A stretch of DNA of 33,856 bases from Flavobacteriaceae bacterium (GTDB taxonomy: Bacteria > Bacteroidota > Bacteroidia > Flavobacteriales > Flavobacteriaceae). This document shows, piece after piece, positions 15,501 through 24,918 of this stretch. Each line of letters starts with the position of its first letter. The first letter of the stretch is position 1. Below the pieces are notes generated by a model. It saw nothing but the letters and a program-made list of their open reading frames with translations, searched no databases and was not told where the DNA came from. Position numbers and translations under genes: made by a program. The stretch covers positions 1-33,856 of the forward strand of contig PKEA01000015.1 in the NCBI GenBank assembly GCA_002862805.1, in the 5' to 3' direction.

Positions 15501-17297
15501 ATGAAGAATATTAGAAACTTTTGTATTATTGCCCATATTGACCACGGAAAAAGTACGTTGGCCGACAGATTGTTAGGCGCTACTCAAACCGTTACTGCTC
15601 GTGAAGAAAAAGCACAGCTTTTAGACAATATGGATTTAGAACGTGAACGCGGTATTACTATTAAGAGTCACGCCATACAAATGAATTATAAACATAACGG
15701 AGAAGATTATATTTTAAACTTAATTGATACTCCAGGACACGTAGATTTTTCTTATGAAGTTTCTCGTTCTATTGCTGCTTGTGAAGGAGCTTTATTGATT
15801 GTAGATGCTGCTCAAAGTATACAAGCACAAACCATTTCTAATTTATATTTAGCATTAGAAAATGACTTGGAAATTATTCCGGTTTTAAATAAGGTTGATT
15901 TACCTAGTGCAAACCCTGAAGAAGTTAGTGATGATATTATTGATTTATTAGGTTGTAAACTAGAAGATATTATTCATGCCTCTGGTAAAACAGGTTTTGG
16001 AGTTGATAAAATTTTAGAAGCGATTATTGAAAAAGTTCCTGCTCCAAAAGGAAATCCTGAAGAACCCTTACAAGCCTTAATTTTTGACTCGCACTACAAT
16101 CCCTTTAGAGGTATTGAAGTAATTTTTCGTGTTAAAAATGGTGAAATTAAAAAAGGGCAAAAAATTAAGTTCATGGCTACTGGCAATGAATATTTTGCTG
16201 ATGAAGTAGGAACATTAAAATTAAATCAAGTTCCAAAAGATAAAATTTCTACTGGTGATGTTGGCTATTTAATTTCTGGTATAAAAGAAGCTAAAGAAGT
16301 AAAAGTTGGTGATACCATCACAGATGCGAAAACACCAACCACTAATATGATTACAGGTTTTGAAGACGTAAAACCAATGGTATTTGCTGGAATTTATCCG
16401 GTTGACACAGAAGATTTTGAAGATTTACGTGCTTCAATGGAAAAATTACAGCTGAATGATGCTTCATTGGTATTTACGGCTGAAAGTTCGGCTGCATTAG
16501 GATTTGGTTTTCGTTGTGGGTTCTTAGGAATGTTGCATATGGAAATTATCCAAGAGCGTTTAGAACGTGAATTTGACATGACTGTTATTACAACAGTTCC
16601 TAACGTTTCGTATCATGCTTTTACTAAAAAAGAACCAGATACGATTTTAATTGTAAACAATCCATCCGATTTACCTGAACCTTCTAAATTAGACAGAGTT
16701 GAAGAACCATATATCAAAGCAACTATTATTACAAAAGCTGATTTCGTAGGAAATGTAATGAGTTTATGTATTGAAAAACGTGGTGTAATCACTAATCAAA
16801 CCTATTTAACTACAGAACGTGTTGAATTAAATTTTGACATGCCTTTAGCGGAAATTGTATTTGATTTTTATGATCGATTAAAAACAGTTTCAAAAGGATA
16901 TGCTTCTTTTGATTATACACCTATAGGAATGCGTGAATCAAAATTAGTAAAACTTGATGTTTTATTAAACGCACAATCTGTTGATGCACTTTCAGCTTTA
17001 ATTCACGAAAGTAATGCTTACTATATTGGTAAGAAAATGTGTGAAAAACTGAAAGAATTGATTCCAAGACAACAATTTGACATTCCAATTCAAGCAGCTA
17101 TTGGAGCCAAAATTATTGCTCGTGAAACGATAAAAGCATTAAGAAAAGACGTAACTGCCAAATGTTATGGTGGAGATATTTCTCGTAAGCGTAAACTTTT
17201 AGAAAAACAGAAAAAAGGTAAAAAGCGAATGCGTCAAGTAGGAAATGTTGAAATTCCACAAGAAGCGTTTATGGCTGTTTTAAAATTAAACGATTAG
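15501..17297 (+). CDS. lepA: Elongation factor 4 (ribosomal back-translocase LepA)
   Basis: This translational GTPase acts on stalled or mistranslocated ribosomes and on initiation. Its 598 residues match the usual length. GTPase motifs are G1 [10 protein letters not shown], the switch region [13 protein letters not shown]3 DTPGHVDF and G4 NKVD. The EF-G-like domains II, III and V follow, with [20 protein letters not shown]. The LepA-specific C-terminal domain ends with [20 protein letters not shown] and [17 protein letters not shown]. The gene stands alone, with a promoter and structured leader upstream and a long terminator hairpin downstream. Confidence 0.98.
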   Translation: MKNIRNFCIIAHIDHGKSTLADRLLGATQTVTAREEKAQLLDNMDLERERGITIKSHAIQMNYKHNGEDYILNLIDTPGHVDFSYEVSRSIAACEGALLIVDAAQSIQAQTISNLYLALENDLEIIPVLNKVDLPSANPEEVSDDIIDLLGCKLEDIIHASGKTGFGVDKILEAIIEKVPAPKGNPEEPLQALIFDSHYNPFRGIEVIFRVKNGEIKKGQKIKFMATGNEYFADEVGTLKLNQVPKDKISTGDVGYLISGIKEAKEVKVGDTITDAKTPTTNMITGFEDVKPMVFAGIYPVDTEDFEDLRASMEKLQLNDASLVFTAESSAALGFGFRCGFLGMLHMEIIQERLEREFDMTVITTVPNVSYHAFTKKEPDTILIVNNPSDLPEPSKLDRVEEPYIKATIITKADFVGNVMSLCIEKRGVITNQTYLTTERVELNFDMPLAEIVFDFYDRLKTVSKGYASFDYTPIGMRESKLVKLDVLLNAQSVDALSALIHESNAYYIGKKMCEKLKELIPRQQFDIPIQAAIGAKIIARETIKALRKDVTAKCYGGDISRKRKLLEKQKKGKKRMRQVGNVEIPQEAFMAVLKLND

Positions 17298-17321
17298 ATT
17301 AGATTACATGTAATAAATGTT

Positions 17322-17359
17322 AAAAAAGTTTAGATATTTCAAAATATCTAAACTTTTTT
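17322..17359 (+). terminator. Intrinsic terminator of lepA
   Basis: A long stem, AAAAAAGTTTAGATAT at 17322-17337 with its complement ATATCTAAACTTTTTT at 17344-17359, has a short loop. The right arm ends in a T run. It lies 25 bases after the lepA stop. Confidence 0.88.
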
Positions 17360-17434
17360 GCTTTATTATTCTACTTTATTTAGCAAAGTTTATTAATTTT
17401 AGTTAAATTGATTTTTCCTCCCAAAGAAATCACT

Positions 17435-20400
17435 ATGAAAAAAATATATTATTTAATTCTATTATTATCTACTAGTTTATTTTCTCAAACAATTATTGTT
17501 GATGATACAAGAACTGCAGATAACCTTGTTGACGTATTAGTAACCGATCCTTGTGTAGAAACATCTAACATATCTTTTTCGTCTGGTCAATCTGTTGCTT
17601 ATTTTAATCAGAACGGATCTATTTTCCCAATAACTGAAGGTGTAATAATTAGAAATGGTATTGCAGCAAATACTCAAGGAACCTACACCGGAACAAACTT
17701 AGGCACAACAGCAACTGGAGGTGGAACTGATGCTTTTTTACAAAATTTAAGCAACACAAATAGTGGTTCAACAGGAGCATTAGTCGATTTGGCTTATTTA
17801 GAATTTGAATTTACAACCTATTCAAATTCATTTAATTTTGATTTTGTATTTGCTTCAAATGAATATGGTGAGTTTCAATGTTTATCAAGAGACATTGTAG
17901 CATTTGAACTTACAAACATTAATACTGGAGTTATAACTAATATTGCTTTAGTACCTACTACTTCAAACCCAATATCTACAGCAACTATTAAGGACGAAAT
18001 ATATAATGCTTCTTGTAGCTCAACTAATCCAACGTATTTTGACGTATACAATGTAGCCAACCCTGCTGCATCAACATTGAATATGAGAGGTCATTCTATA
18101 TCAATGAGTGGAAGCGCCAGTATAATACCACTTAATCCATATCGATTAAAATTAGTAATTGGAGATTATATTAGTACAAACTATGACTCTGCAATATTTA
18201 TAAGTCCCTTAAATTTTACAAGAGATTTCTCTCTTGGAAATGACACTACCATTTGTACAGGAGATACTTTTCTATTAGACGCAACTATAGATAGTTCATA
18301 TGATTATCAGTGGTTTTTAAATACTTTTCCAATATCTGGTGAAACCAACCCAACTTATACCGTAACTCAACCCGGAACGTATTATGTAGAAGTTACAAAA
18401 GGAGGTTGTGTCATTTCAGATGAAATTATTTTCAACTCATTAATGGTGAACAACCCGAGTGATTTGTCTACTTGTGATTCTGGAGGAGCTACAAACATTT
18501 ATGATCTTACCATCAATAATGAATTTGCATTAGGAATTGACGATGTCATTTATGATGTATTTTATTTTGAGACAGCTGCTGACATTACATCAAATAACTT
18601 CATTCCTATTTCAGACTTAACGAATTATTCTGGTGCGGATGGACAGACTATTTATATTAAAATTTTAAACATAAATACAGGTAATTTTTGTGACGCAGTT
18701 TATTCATTTAACTTAACTGAAATTGCAAATATTATTGCAGGTTCTACTACTCCAGGTTCTACTTGTGAAAATCAATTAACTTATGATTTAAGCACTCACA
18801 ATACCGAGGTAGAAAACGGCCAAACTGGAACAATCATAACATATTATAATAACCAAACAAATGCAATTGCCGGTACTGGTGCTATTGGAAATATTGGCAC
18901 AATACCATCGGGATCAACTACATATACATTTTGGTTTAGAATTGAAGACGTAACCAATCCTAATTGTTTTGATGTAACTAGCGTGGTGGTTACAGTCTAT
19001 CCATTACCATTAGTCGATACACTTACCAATATTCAAGAATGTCATTCTTATTTCTTACCAGTAATCACAAACGGAACCTATTATTTACTTTCTGGTGGAC
19101 CAACTACTCCTGGTCAAATTCAATTTAATTCAGGCGATGAAATTGACCAAGGTGGTACTTATTATATTTTTTCAGGTCCAGATGCAAACGGTTGTACAAA
19201 TGAAAGTAATTTTGAACTATATTTTGTAGATGAGTATGTTCCAATACTTGATAATTGTGGTGAATTTAGAGTTCCGAATCCACCTTATGGAATTGGGGCA
19301 TTCTATACTGCTCTTGGTGGACCAAGCGGAACTGGAACATTAATTCCTACAGATACGCCTTTTATAAACAACACACAATCATCTATTGTTGAAACTATCT
19401 ATTATTATGCAGAAGTTCCTACCGGGACTCCATGTAGAGATGAACGTTTCGATATTAACATTCACCCTATTCCGCTTGTAGATACACCAATCGATGAAAC
19501 TCGATGCAATTCATATACATTACCTCCACTTACAAACGGCATGTATTATACTGGATCTGGAGGAACAGGAACAAATTATCCTGTTGGCCAAGTAATAAAC
19601 ACTTCAGAAACTATTTATGTTTATAACACCGCTCCATACATAGATGTGAACGGAAATCCTCAAGTTTGTGATGACCAAAATTCTTTTCAAGTAAATATAA
19701 TTGACCCTAATATTTTTGGAAATATTTTTGCTTGTGAAACATACACTCTCCCTTTATTATCATTTGGCGGATATTTTGACGCTCCAAATGGTGGTGGAAA
19801 CCCAATTAATCAAGCAGACCCAATAACTTCTTCTCAAGTCGTTTATTTTTACGCTAATGTTACTGACGCTTCAAATTGTGCTGAATTTTTAAATTATAAT
19901 ATTACAATTTACCCGCAAGTTCCAGTTGATACAATAGACGACGGCAACTATTGTGGTGAATATATTTTACCAACATTAACAAACGGAACTTATTATACCT
20001 TATCAGGAGGGCCAACTGTTCCTGGACAAAGTACGTTAAGCGCTGGAGGCATTATAAATTTAACAGGTGGAATTTCACCAGGAACTTATTATATATACAA
20101 TGAAATAATTCACAATAATGCAGACGGAACAACAAGAACTTGTTTTAATGAAGATCCTTTCACAATTACAATTTCTCCTTTTCCCGACTTGTATCAGTAT
20201 GCTTCTAGTAGACCAGAATGTAATCCTTACTTTTTAGCAACACCTGCAGTTGGAGCTTATTACACAGAACCTGATGGTCCAAACGGAACAGGCGTGCTTG
20301 TAGACCCAAATATTGAATTCACAACAACTGAAACTTTTTATTTCTATTATGAAGATAATGTAAGTGGCTGTAGAGTTGATAAAAGATTTCAAATTTTATT

Positions 20401-21724
20401 TAATGGAGTTAATTTACCTCCTATTGACGATATCGTTTCTTGTGATAGTGCAATGTTAGATGCAAACCTATTAAACCATCTTCCTCCAGAAGGAGCTCAA
20501 TCCTTATATCATATAGAATTTCATTTAAATGATCCAACCGGACCAATTATTGATCCAAACACTTATGTATTTAATTCAACAAATACACCAACTCCTCAAA
20601 CAATATGTTTATATGCTGTTAATGACGATGGGTTTTTAATTAATTGTCCAGATGAACAGTATTTTACTGTTTCTATATTAGAAACACCAGTATTGCCAAG
20701 CTATGCTGCATTAAACAATCAAAATTATTGTGGTGTATATACACTGCCAGCTTTACCAGTAATACCTGTTGTGACAACCGGAACATATACTGTAAATTAT
20801 TATAGTCAATCTGGTGGAAACACAGCCAATATCATAAATCCTTCAAATTATACTTTTACAAATAATTCTACATCACCAGAAACGCATATTGTTTGGGTTT
20901 ATGCCGAAACTACTATTGATGGAACTGTTATATGTTCTGATGAAGAAACGTTTCAATTCACCGTTTATCCATTATTAGACTTAACTATTGCTGGTGGTAT
21001 TATTTGTGTTGATGCTAATGATCCAAGCGTAACCATATCGCCATTATTATTAGATTCTGGTTTAAATCCTGCTGATTTTACTGTAGAATGGTATTTAAAC
21101 GGAAATCTAATGGGAACTGGCCCAACTTATCTTGCAACTACAGCAGGAACTTATAATGTAGTTACTATAAAAGTATTAGCCGACAATCCTCCAGATTGTA
21201 ATTACAAACCTACCACTGTTTTAGTTGAGCAATCAAGCGCTGCAACTGCAACAGTAAGTGTTAGTGAACCATTTGATAATGTTGCAGTAATTACAATAAA
21301 TATTGAGAATGGAATTGGTACATATATTTACCAATTAGACGACGGAGAATTTCAAACAAGTAATCAATTTACCAATGTTAGTTCAGGTGAACATATAATA
21401 ACGGTAAGAGATATTTTTGGATATTGCGGTGATTTTATATTAAATGCTACAGTAATTAACTATCCTAGATATTTTACACCAAATGGTGATGCTACAAATG
21501 AAACATGGAACATATTTGACTTAGCAATTGACCATCCTGAATCAATAATATCAATTTTTGATAGGTATGGAAAATTAATCAAACAAATTTCGCCAACAGG
21601 AACTGGTTGGGACGGAACTTATATTGGTAAAAAACTTCCTTCAACCGATTATTGGTTCAATGTAAATTATATATATGAAGGGCAAGAAAAAATATTTAGA
21701 GCTCACTTCTCATTAATAAGATAA
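17435..21724 (+). CDS. Large T9SS-exported repeat protein (choice-of-anchor L, CHU_C type B sorting domain)
   Basis: The 1429-residue surface or secreted protein has a signal peptide (MKKIYYLILLLSTSLFSQ). A choice-of-anchor L domain spans about 22-260, with FDFVFASNEYGEFQC near 135-149. A PKD/Ig-like module at about 267-332 holds the phrase LGNDTTICTGDTFLLDA. At least seven modules of 72-90 residues begin with a Cys-aromatic-LP phrase, with Cys at 536, 608, 691, 767, 840, 929 and 1099, typified by CGEYILPTLTNGTYYTLSGG. The C-terminal about 85 residues (YFTPNGDATNETWNIFDLA, then SIFDRYGKLIKQISPTGTGW and WDGTYIGKKLPSTDYWF) are the gliding-motility-associated type B sorting domain. The start at 17435 gives the signal peptide directly; an ATG at 17408 would add nine non-signal residues. 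It is monocistronic. Adhesion or binding is likely; the ligand is unknown. Confidence 0.9.
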   Translation: MKKIYYLILLLSTSLFSQTIIVDDTRTADNLVDVLVTDPCVETSNISFSSGQSVAYFNQNGSIFPITEGVIIRNGIAANTQGTYTGTNLGTTATGGGTDAFLQNLSNTNSGSTGALVDLAYLEFEFTTYSNSFNFDFVFASNEYGEFQCLSRDIVAFELTNINTGVITNIALVPTTSNPISTATIKDEIYNASCSSTNPTYFDVYNVANPAASTLNMRGHSISMSGSASIIPLNPYRLKLVIGDYISTNYDSAIFISPLNFTRDFSLGNDTTICTGDTFLLDATIDSSYDYQWFLNTFPISGETNPTYTVTQPGTYYVEVTKGGCVISDEIIFNSLMVNNPSDLSTCDSGGATNIYDLTINNEFALGIDDVIYDVFYFETAADITSNNFIPISDLTNYSGADGQTIYIKILNINTGNFCDAVYSFNLTEIANIIAGSTTPGSTCENQLTYDLSTHNTEVENGQTGTIITYYNNQTNAIAGTGAIGNIGTIPSGSTTYTFWFRIEDVTNPNCFDVTSVVVTVYPLPLVDTLTNIQECHSYFLPVITNGTYYLLSGGPTTPGQIQFNSGDEIDQGGTYYIFSGPDANGCTNESNFELYFVDEYVPILDNCGEFRVPNPPYGIGAFYTALGGPSGTGTLIPTDTPFINNTQSSIVETIYYYAEVPTGTPCRDERFDINIHPIPLVDTPIDETRCNSYTLPPLTNGMYYTGSGGTGTNYPVGQVINTSETIYVYNTAPYIDVNGNPQVCDDQNSFQVNIIDPNIFGNIFACETYTLPLLSFGGYFDAPNGGGNPINQADPITSSQVVYFYANVTDASNCAEFLNYNITIYPQVPVDTIDDGNYCGEYILPTLTNGTYYTLSGGPTVPGQSTLSAGGIINLTGGISPGTYYIYNEIIHNNADGTTRTCFNEDPFTITISPFPDLYQYASSRPECNPYFLATPAVGAYYTEPDGPNGTGVLVDPNIEFTTTETFYFYYEDNVSGCRVDKRFQILFNGVNLPPIDDIVSCDSAMLDANLLNHLPPEGAQSLYHIEFHLNDPTGPIIDPNTYVFNSTNTPTPQTICLYAVNDDGFLINCPDEQYFTVSILETPVLPSYAALNNQNYCGVYTLPALPVIPVVTTGTYTVNYYSQSGGNTANIINPSNYTFTNNSTSPETHIVWVYAETTIDGTVICSDEETFQFTVYPLLDLTIAGGIICVDANDPSVTISPLLLDSGLNPADFTVEWYLNGNLMGTGPTYLATTAGTYNVVTIKVLADNPPDCNYKPTTVLVEQSSAATATVSVSEPFDNVAVITINIENGIGTYIYQLDDGEFQTSNQFTNVSSGEHIITVRDIFGYCGDFILNATVINYPRYFTPNGDATNETWNIFDLAIDHPESIISIFDRYGKLIKQISPTGTGWDGTYIGKKLPSTDYWFNVNYIYEGQEKIFRAHFSLIR

Positions 21725-21730
21725 AAAAAA

Positions 21731-21758
21731 GACCGAGTTTTTACTCGGTCTTTTTTTT
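21731..21758. terminator. Bidirectional terminator between the T9SS protein and the pseudouridine synthase gene
   Basis: The stem GACCGAGT / ACTCGGTC has a TTTT loop, a preceding A run and a following run of eight T. It separates two convergent genes, and the pseudouridine synthase stop codon overlaps the T run. Confidence 0.92.
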
Positions 21759-22641
21759 AACTATTTTTTAAATTGATGGCTTCTTGTTCTGTTAGAAATC
21801 TCCAATTTCCTCTTGGTAAATTTTTCTTTGTTAAACCTGCAAAAGTAACACGATCTAATTTAATTACATTGTATTTTAAATGTTCAAATATTTTACGGAC
21901 TATCTTAACATTGGCAGTTTTCATCTTAATACCAATTTCACTTTTAGGCTGATCTTCTATATAAGTTACTTCTTCAACGTAAACTCTAAATTCGTCAATT
22001 GTTAAACCATTTGAAATTTTTTCCAAATCATCATACTTAAGATTTTTATCTAAAGTTACTTGATATAACTTAGATGATCTTTGATTTGGTGATGTAAATT
22101 TGGTAATAATATCAGTATCATTAGTAAATAACAACAAACCCGTTGTGGTTTTATCCATTCTTCCTACAGGCTGTAAGTTAGCTTTAGTAGCTCCTTTTAC
22201 CAATTCCAACACATTTGAATCACCTCTATTCTCATCATTTACTGTTGAAAAATTCTTAGGCTTATTCAATAAAAGATATTCTTTCTTTTCAGGTGTAATG
22301 GTTGTTCCATCAAATTGAACCACATCGGTTAATTTCACTTTATAACCCATTTCGGTTACTGGAACTCCGTTTACCTTAACATTTCCGCTCTGAATATAAA
22401 TATCCGCATCTCTACGGCTACACATCCCTGAATTGGCAATGTATTTATTTAATCTTATTTCATCTGGGTTTTTTGGCGCTTTTGGTGCTTTTGGTGCTTT
22501 TTGCTCCCCTGGTTTAGTCGCAAATTTTGATGCCGTTTTTCTTATCGGCGCATTTCCTCTAGAAGTACTTGGTTTTTTAGCTCCACCTTGTCTTGCTGAG
22601 GTTCCTTTTTTCTTACTGTTATCTCCTTGATGACGAGTCAT
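21757..22641 (-). CDS. rRNA pseudouridine synthase (RluB/RsuA family) with basic N-terminal extension
   Basis: The enzyme isomerises a uridine in rRNA. The 294 residues comprise an unusual basic, disordered extension (about 1-58) rich in Lys, Gly, Ser and Pro, with a KAP tandem repeat encoded by near-identical short DNA repeats at about 22475-22505. An S4 RNA-binding domain (about 61-105, IRLNKYIANSGMCSRRDADI) and the catalytic domain with Asp163 in VGRMDKTTTGLLLFTND follow. The C-terminal part LDRVTFAGLTKKNLPRGNWR is typical of RluB/RsuA. Basic tails of this kind are common in Bacteroidota members. A TATCTTTG promoter element lies at 22660-22667. The exact target nucleotide is not predictable. 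Confidence 0.93.
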   Translation of the reverse strand: MTRHQGDNSKKKGTSARQGGAKKPSTSRGNAPIRKTASKFATKPGEQKAPKAPKAPKNPDEIRLNKYIANSGMCSRRDADIYIQSGNVKVNGVPVTEMGYKVKLTDVVQFDGTTITPEKKEYLLLNKPKNFSTVNDENRGDSNVLELVKGATKANLQPVGRMDKTTTGLLLFTNDTDIITKFTSPNQRSSKLYQVTLDKNLKYDDLEKISNGLTIDEFRVYVEEVTYIEDQPKSEIGIKMKTANVKIVRKIFEHLKYNVIKLDRVTFAGLTKKNLPRGNWRFLTEQEAINLKNS

Positions 22642-22659
22642 TTCTTAATATATTTTTTG

Positions 22660-22667
22660 CAAAGATA
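22660..22667 (-). promoter_or_regulatory. Candidate promoter -7 element of the pseudouridine synthase gene
   Basis: The minus strand reads TATCTTTG, matching TAnnTTTG, 19 bases before the ATG. It lies in the 29-base gap after the prenyltransferase gene, so the pseudouridine synthase may have its own promoter as well as readthrough. Confidence 0.45.
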
Positions 22668-22670
22668 TAA

Positions 22671-23591
22671 CTAATATGTGGATATCAATTTTTTTCCGTG
22701 CAACAAAACCTCAGGTTCTATTAAAACAATACAAAAAACGCCTGCTACAATAACTAATTTAATTAAAAAATGAAGTTTTAAAAAATCTTGTTTAGTTTTT
22801 GAATTCCAAAGTTTTAATAAGAAAAATATAAGAACTAAATAACTGATATAAAAATAAATATCCATATAGCCAACATCAAAAACATCTATTAAAAAGTAAA
22901 CTGGAATAATCGTTAAAGCAGTTAAAATAGTAATAATATATTTTGCTCTTACTTCTCCATATAAAACTGGAATTGTTTTATAGTTTGATACTAAATCACC
23001 TTCGATATTTTCTAAATCTTTTACAAATTCTCTTATCAAAATCAGTAGGTATAAAAATGTAGCGTGAGCAAATACAACACTATAAAAATTCTTAAAATAC
23101 ATTAATACTCCAAAAAAAGGTAAAACGGCTAAAAGAGCAGCAACAAGGTTTCCAATAAAAGGGAACTTCTTTAACTTATGAGAATAATACCAAATAATAA
23201 AAATATAAGCAGAGAAAAACAAAATGGCTCTCCACGATATAAAACTGGCTAAAAAGGCAACAAATAAATTAATAGAAAAATAAACTTTTAGTTTAGTGTC
23301 TTGACTTACTAGTCTATCTATCATTGCTTTTCTAGGGCGATTAATTAAATCTTTTTTACTATCATAAAAATTATTAATAATATAACCTGAAGCAATGGTT
23401 AACGAAGATGCCATTACTATTAAAAACAACTTCACATCTAACAAAACATCAAGAGCCCGTCTGTCAGTTGCTAAAATAAATATTGCAGATAGATATTGTG
23501 CTAATGCAATAACCCAAATATTATAACCTCTAACAACAGAAAATAAACTGAAGATTTTAGTTATTAATAATTTAGCTTTTCTTGACAGCAT
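22671..23591 (-). CDS. UbiA-family prenyltransferase (digeranylgeranylglyceryl-phosphate synthase-like)
   Basis: The 306-residue integral membrane protein has about eight to nine hydrophobic helices. Both Asp-rich motifs of UbiA enzymes are present: the NxxxDxxxD motif at Asn73-Asp77-Asp81 (IINNFYDSKKDLINRP) and a second at Asp192-Asp199 (EFVKDLENIEGDLVSNYKTI). The form of the second motif, followed by KTIPVLYG, resembles DGGGP synthases and related flavobacterial proteins more than MenA or UbiA proper. The start ATG abuts the stop of mevalonate kinase with no gap, so the genes form one operon. The substrate is inferred: transfer of a geranylgeranyl group to a prenylated glycerol phosphate or other acceptor. 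Confidence 0.85.
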   Translation of the reverse strand: MLSRKAKLLITKIFSLFSVVRGYNIWVIALAQYLSAIFILATDRRALDVLLDVKLFLIVMASSLTIASGYIINNFYDSKKDLINRPRKAMIDRLVSQDTKLKVYFSINLFVAFLASFISWRAILFFSAYIFIIWYYSHKLKKFPFIGNLVAALLAVLPFFGVLMYFKNFYSVVFAHATFLYLLILIREFVKDLENIEGDLVSNYKTIPVLYGEVRAKYIITILTALTIIPVYFLIDVFDVGYMDIYFYISYLVLIFFLLKLWNSKTKQDFLKLHFLIKLVIVAGVFCIVLIEPEVLLHGKKLISTY

Positions 23592-24530
23592 TTAAAATTG
23601 GTAAACTACTTCTAATTTATAGTCTTTTAAAGATTCTTTTGCTTTATCGATATCTTGGGTGAAGCCTAAAATGTAACCTCCACCACCAGAACCACAAAGC
23701 TTAAGATAGTAATCGTTTGTATCAATGCCTTTTTGCCAAACTTGGTGAAATTGTTCTGGAATCATTGGTTTAAAATGACTTAAAACAACTTTAGATAGTT
23801 TTTTTGTATTTGCAAAAAGTGATTTAACATCTCCGTGTAGAAAGTTTTCCACACAATCATCAGTATATTTTATGAATTGAGATTTTAACATTTTACGGAA
23901 CCCATTATCTTTCAAACTTTCCATAAAAAGAGTAACCATAGGTGCAGTTTCACCTACAATTCCTGAGTCTATTAAGAAAACAGCTCCTTTACCATCAACA
24001 CTTTGAGAAGGAATTCCTGTTGGTTCAATATTATCTTTAGAATTAATTAAAATAGGTAAACTTAAATAACTGTTTAAAGGATCTAATCCAGAACTTTTAC
24101 CATGGAAAAAAGATTCCATATTAGAAAAAATTGTTTTTAATTTCAATAATTTTTCTCTCGTTAGATTTTCTAAAACCGTGATTTTATCTGTTGCGTATTT
24201 ATCATATATAGCAGCAACTAAAGCCCCACTACTTCCTACTCCATATCCTTGAGGAATACTAGAATCGAAATACATTCCGCTAGCAACATCGTTTTTCAAA
24301 GCAGCCAAATCAAAAGAAACCAATTCTGGTTTATCTTTTTGCATTTGACTTAAATAAGATGCAAATCGAAATAAACTTTCGTTAGACTTAATAGCTTCGT
24401 TTGAAGGGTTTTCAGAAACCTTTAGAGTTCCTTTGTAAAAATTATAAGGAATAGACAATCCTTTCGAATCTTCTATAATTCCGTATTCGCCAAAAAGTAA
24501 TATTTTAGAATAAAATAAAGGGCCTTTCAT
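23592..24530 (-). CDS. Mevalonate kinase (GHMP kinase family)
   Basis: The enzyme phosphorylates mevalonate in the mevalonate route to isopentenyl diphosphate. The 312-residue protein starts MKGPLFYSKILLFGEYGIIE, where KILLFGEY is the GHMP motif 1. Motif 2 is IPQGYGVGSSGAL (92-104), with HGKSSGLDPLNSY carrying the likely catalytic Asp, and motif 3 is LCGSGGGGYILGF near the C-terminus. The start ATG at 24530 was chosen. An in-frame TTG at 24560 would add residues encoded by an inverted repeat rather than by a conserved N-terminus. The gene sits between the four-helix-bundle gene and the UbiA-type prenyltransferase. Confidence 0.9.
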   Translation of the reverse strand: MKGPLFYSKILLFGEYGIIEDSKGLSIPYNFYKGTLKVSENPSNEAIKSNESLFRFASYLSQMQKDKPELVSFDLAALKNDVASGMYFDSSIPQGYGVGSSGALVAAIYDKYATDKITVLENLTREKLLKLKTIFSNMESFFHGKSSGLDPLNSYLSLPILINSKDNIEPTGIPSQSVDGKGAVFLIDSGIVGETAPMVTLFMESLKDNGFRKMLKSQFIKYTDDCVENFLHGDVKSLFANTKKLSKVVLSHFKPMIPEQFHQVWQKGIDTNDYYLKLCGSGGGGYILGFTQDIDKAKESLKDYKLEVVYQF

Positions 24531-24535
24531 ATCTT

Positions 24536-24568
24536 TTAATTGATAATTAATAATGGACAATTAATAAT
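24536..24568 (+). repeat. Left inverted repeat of the four-helix-bundle cassette
   Basis: The plus strand reads TTAATTGATAATTAATAATG and onward. It pairs with the right arm at 24917-24949 at 27 of 33 positions. It lies 5 bases upstream of the mevalonate kinase ATG and touches the stop codon of the four-helix-bundle gene. Confidence 0.6.
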
Positions 24569-24918
24569 TATTGTTTCTTTGAAGTATTTATTATACTGAT
24601 AAGTAACTTTAATATTTCAATTATTTTTAATTTATTATTTTGAAAACACTCTTCTTTTAAAAAGCCTGTTTCAAACAGCAAATCTAACCAATATTCTGTT
24701 TCATTTGCTTCTTTAAGAGCAATTGATAGCTTATGAATAAAATCGGCTTTACTCTGTGCATGTTCTGCTTCACGAACATTTGCACCAATTGACGTACCTG
24801 AACGCAACAATTGTCTAGACAAAACAAACTCTTTTTTATCAGCCAAATCTTTATAAAGATATACAATTTCTTTAGCAAACTCAAAAGTTTTGTCTTTAAT
24901 AACGTTTTTCTTCTCCAT
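24568..24918 (-). CDS. Four-helix-bundle protein (23S rRNA intervening-sequence / S23 family)
   Basis: The 116-residue all-helical protein carries the family hallmark QLLRSGTSIGANVREAEHAQ (about 36-55), then SKADFIHKLSIALKEANETE and YWLDLLFETG. Family members were first described in insertions within 23S rRNA genes, but many, as here, lie elsewhere; the biochemical role is unknown. The ATG at 24918 is chosen; a TTG at 24924 is less likely. It sits between mvaD and mevalonate kinase, in the same direction, with no link to isoprenoid chemistry. The inverted repeats around it suggest it arrived as a unit. Confidence 0.9.
   Translation of the reverse strand: MEKKNVIKDKTFEFAKEIVYLYKDLADKKEFVLSRQLLRSGTSIGANVREAEHAQSKADFIHKLSIALKEANETEYWLDLLFETGFLKEECFQNNKLKIIEILKLLISIINTSKKQ

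Noticed and set aside
22100..22630. Plus-strand open frames opposite the pseudouridine synthase
   Set aside because: They are antisense shadows of a well-supported gene, with low-complexity translations and no promoter.
24531..24560. TTG start extending mevalonate kinase by ten residues
   Set aside because: Those codons fall in the inverted repeat and give no family-like N-terminus.
24684..24884. Second minus-strand frame overlapping the four-helix-bundle gene
   Set aside because: It is out of frame with the recognisable S23-family protein and has no family features.
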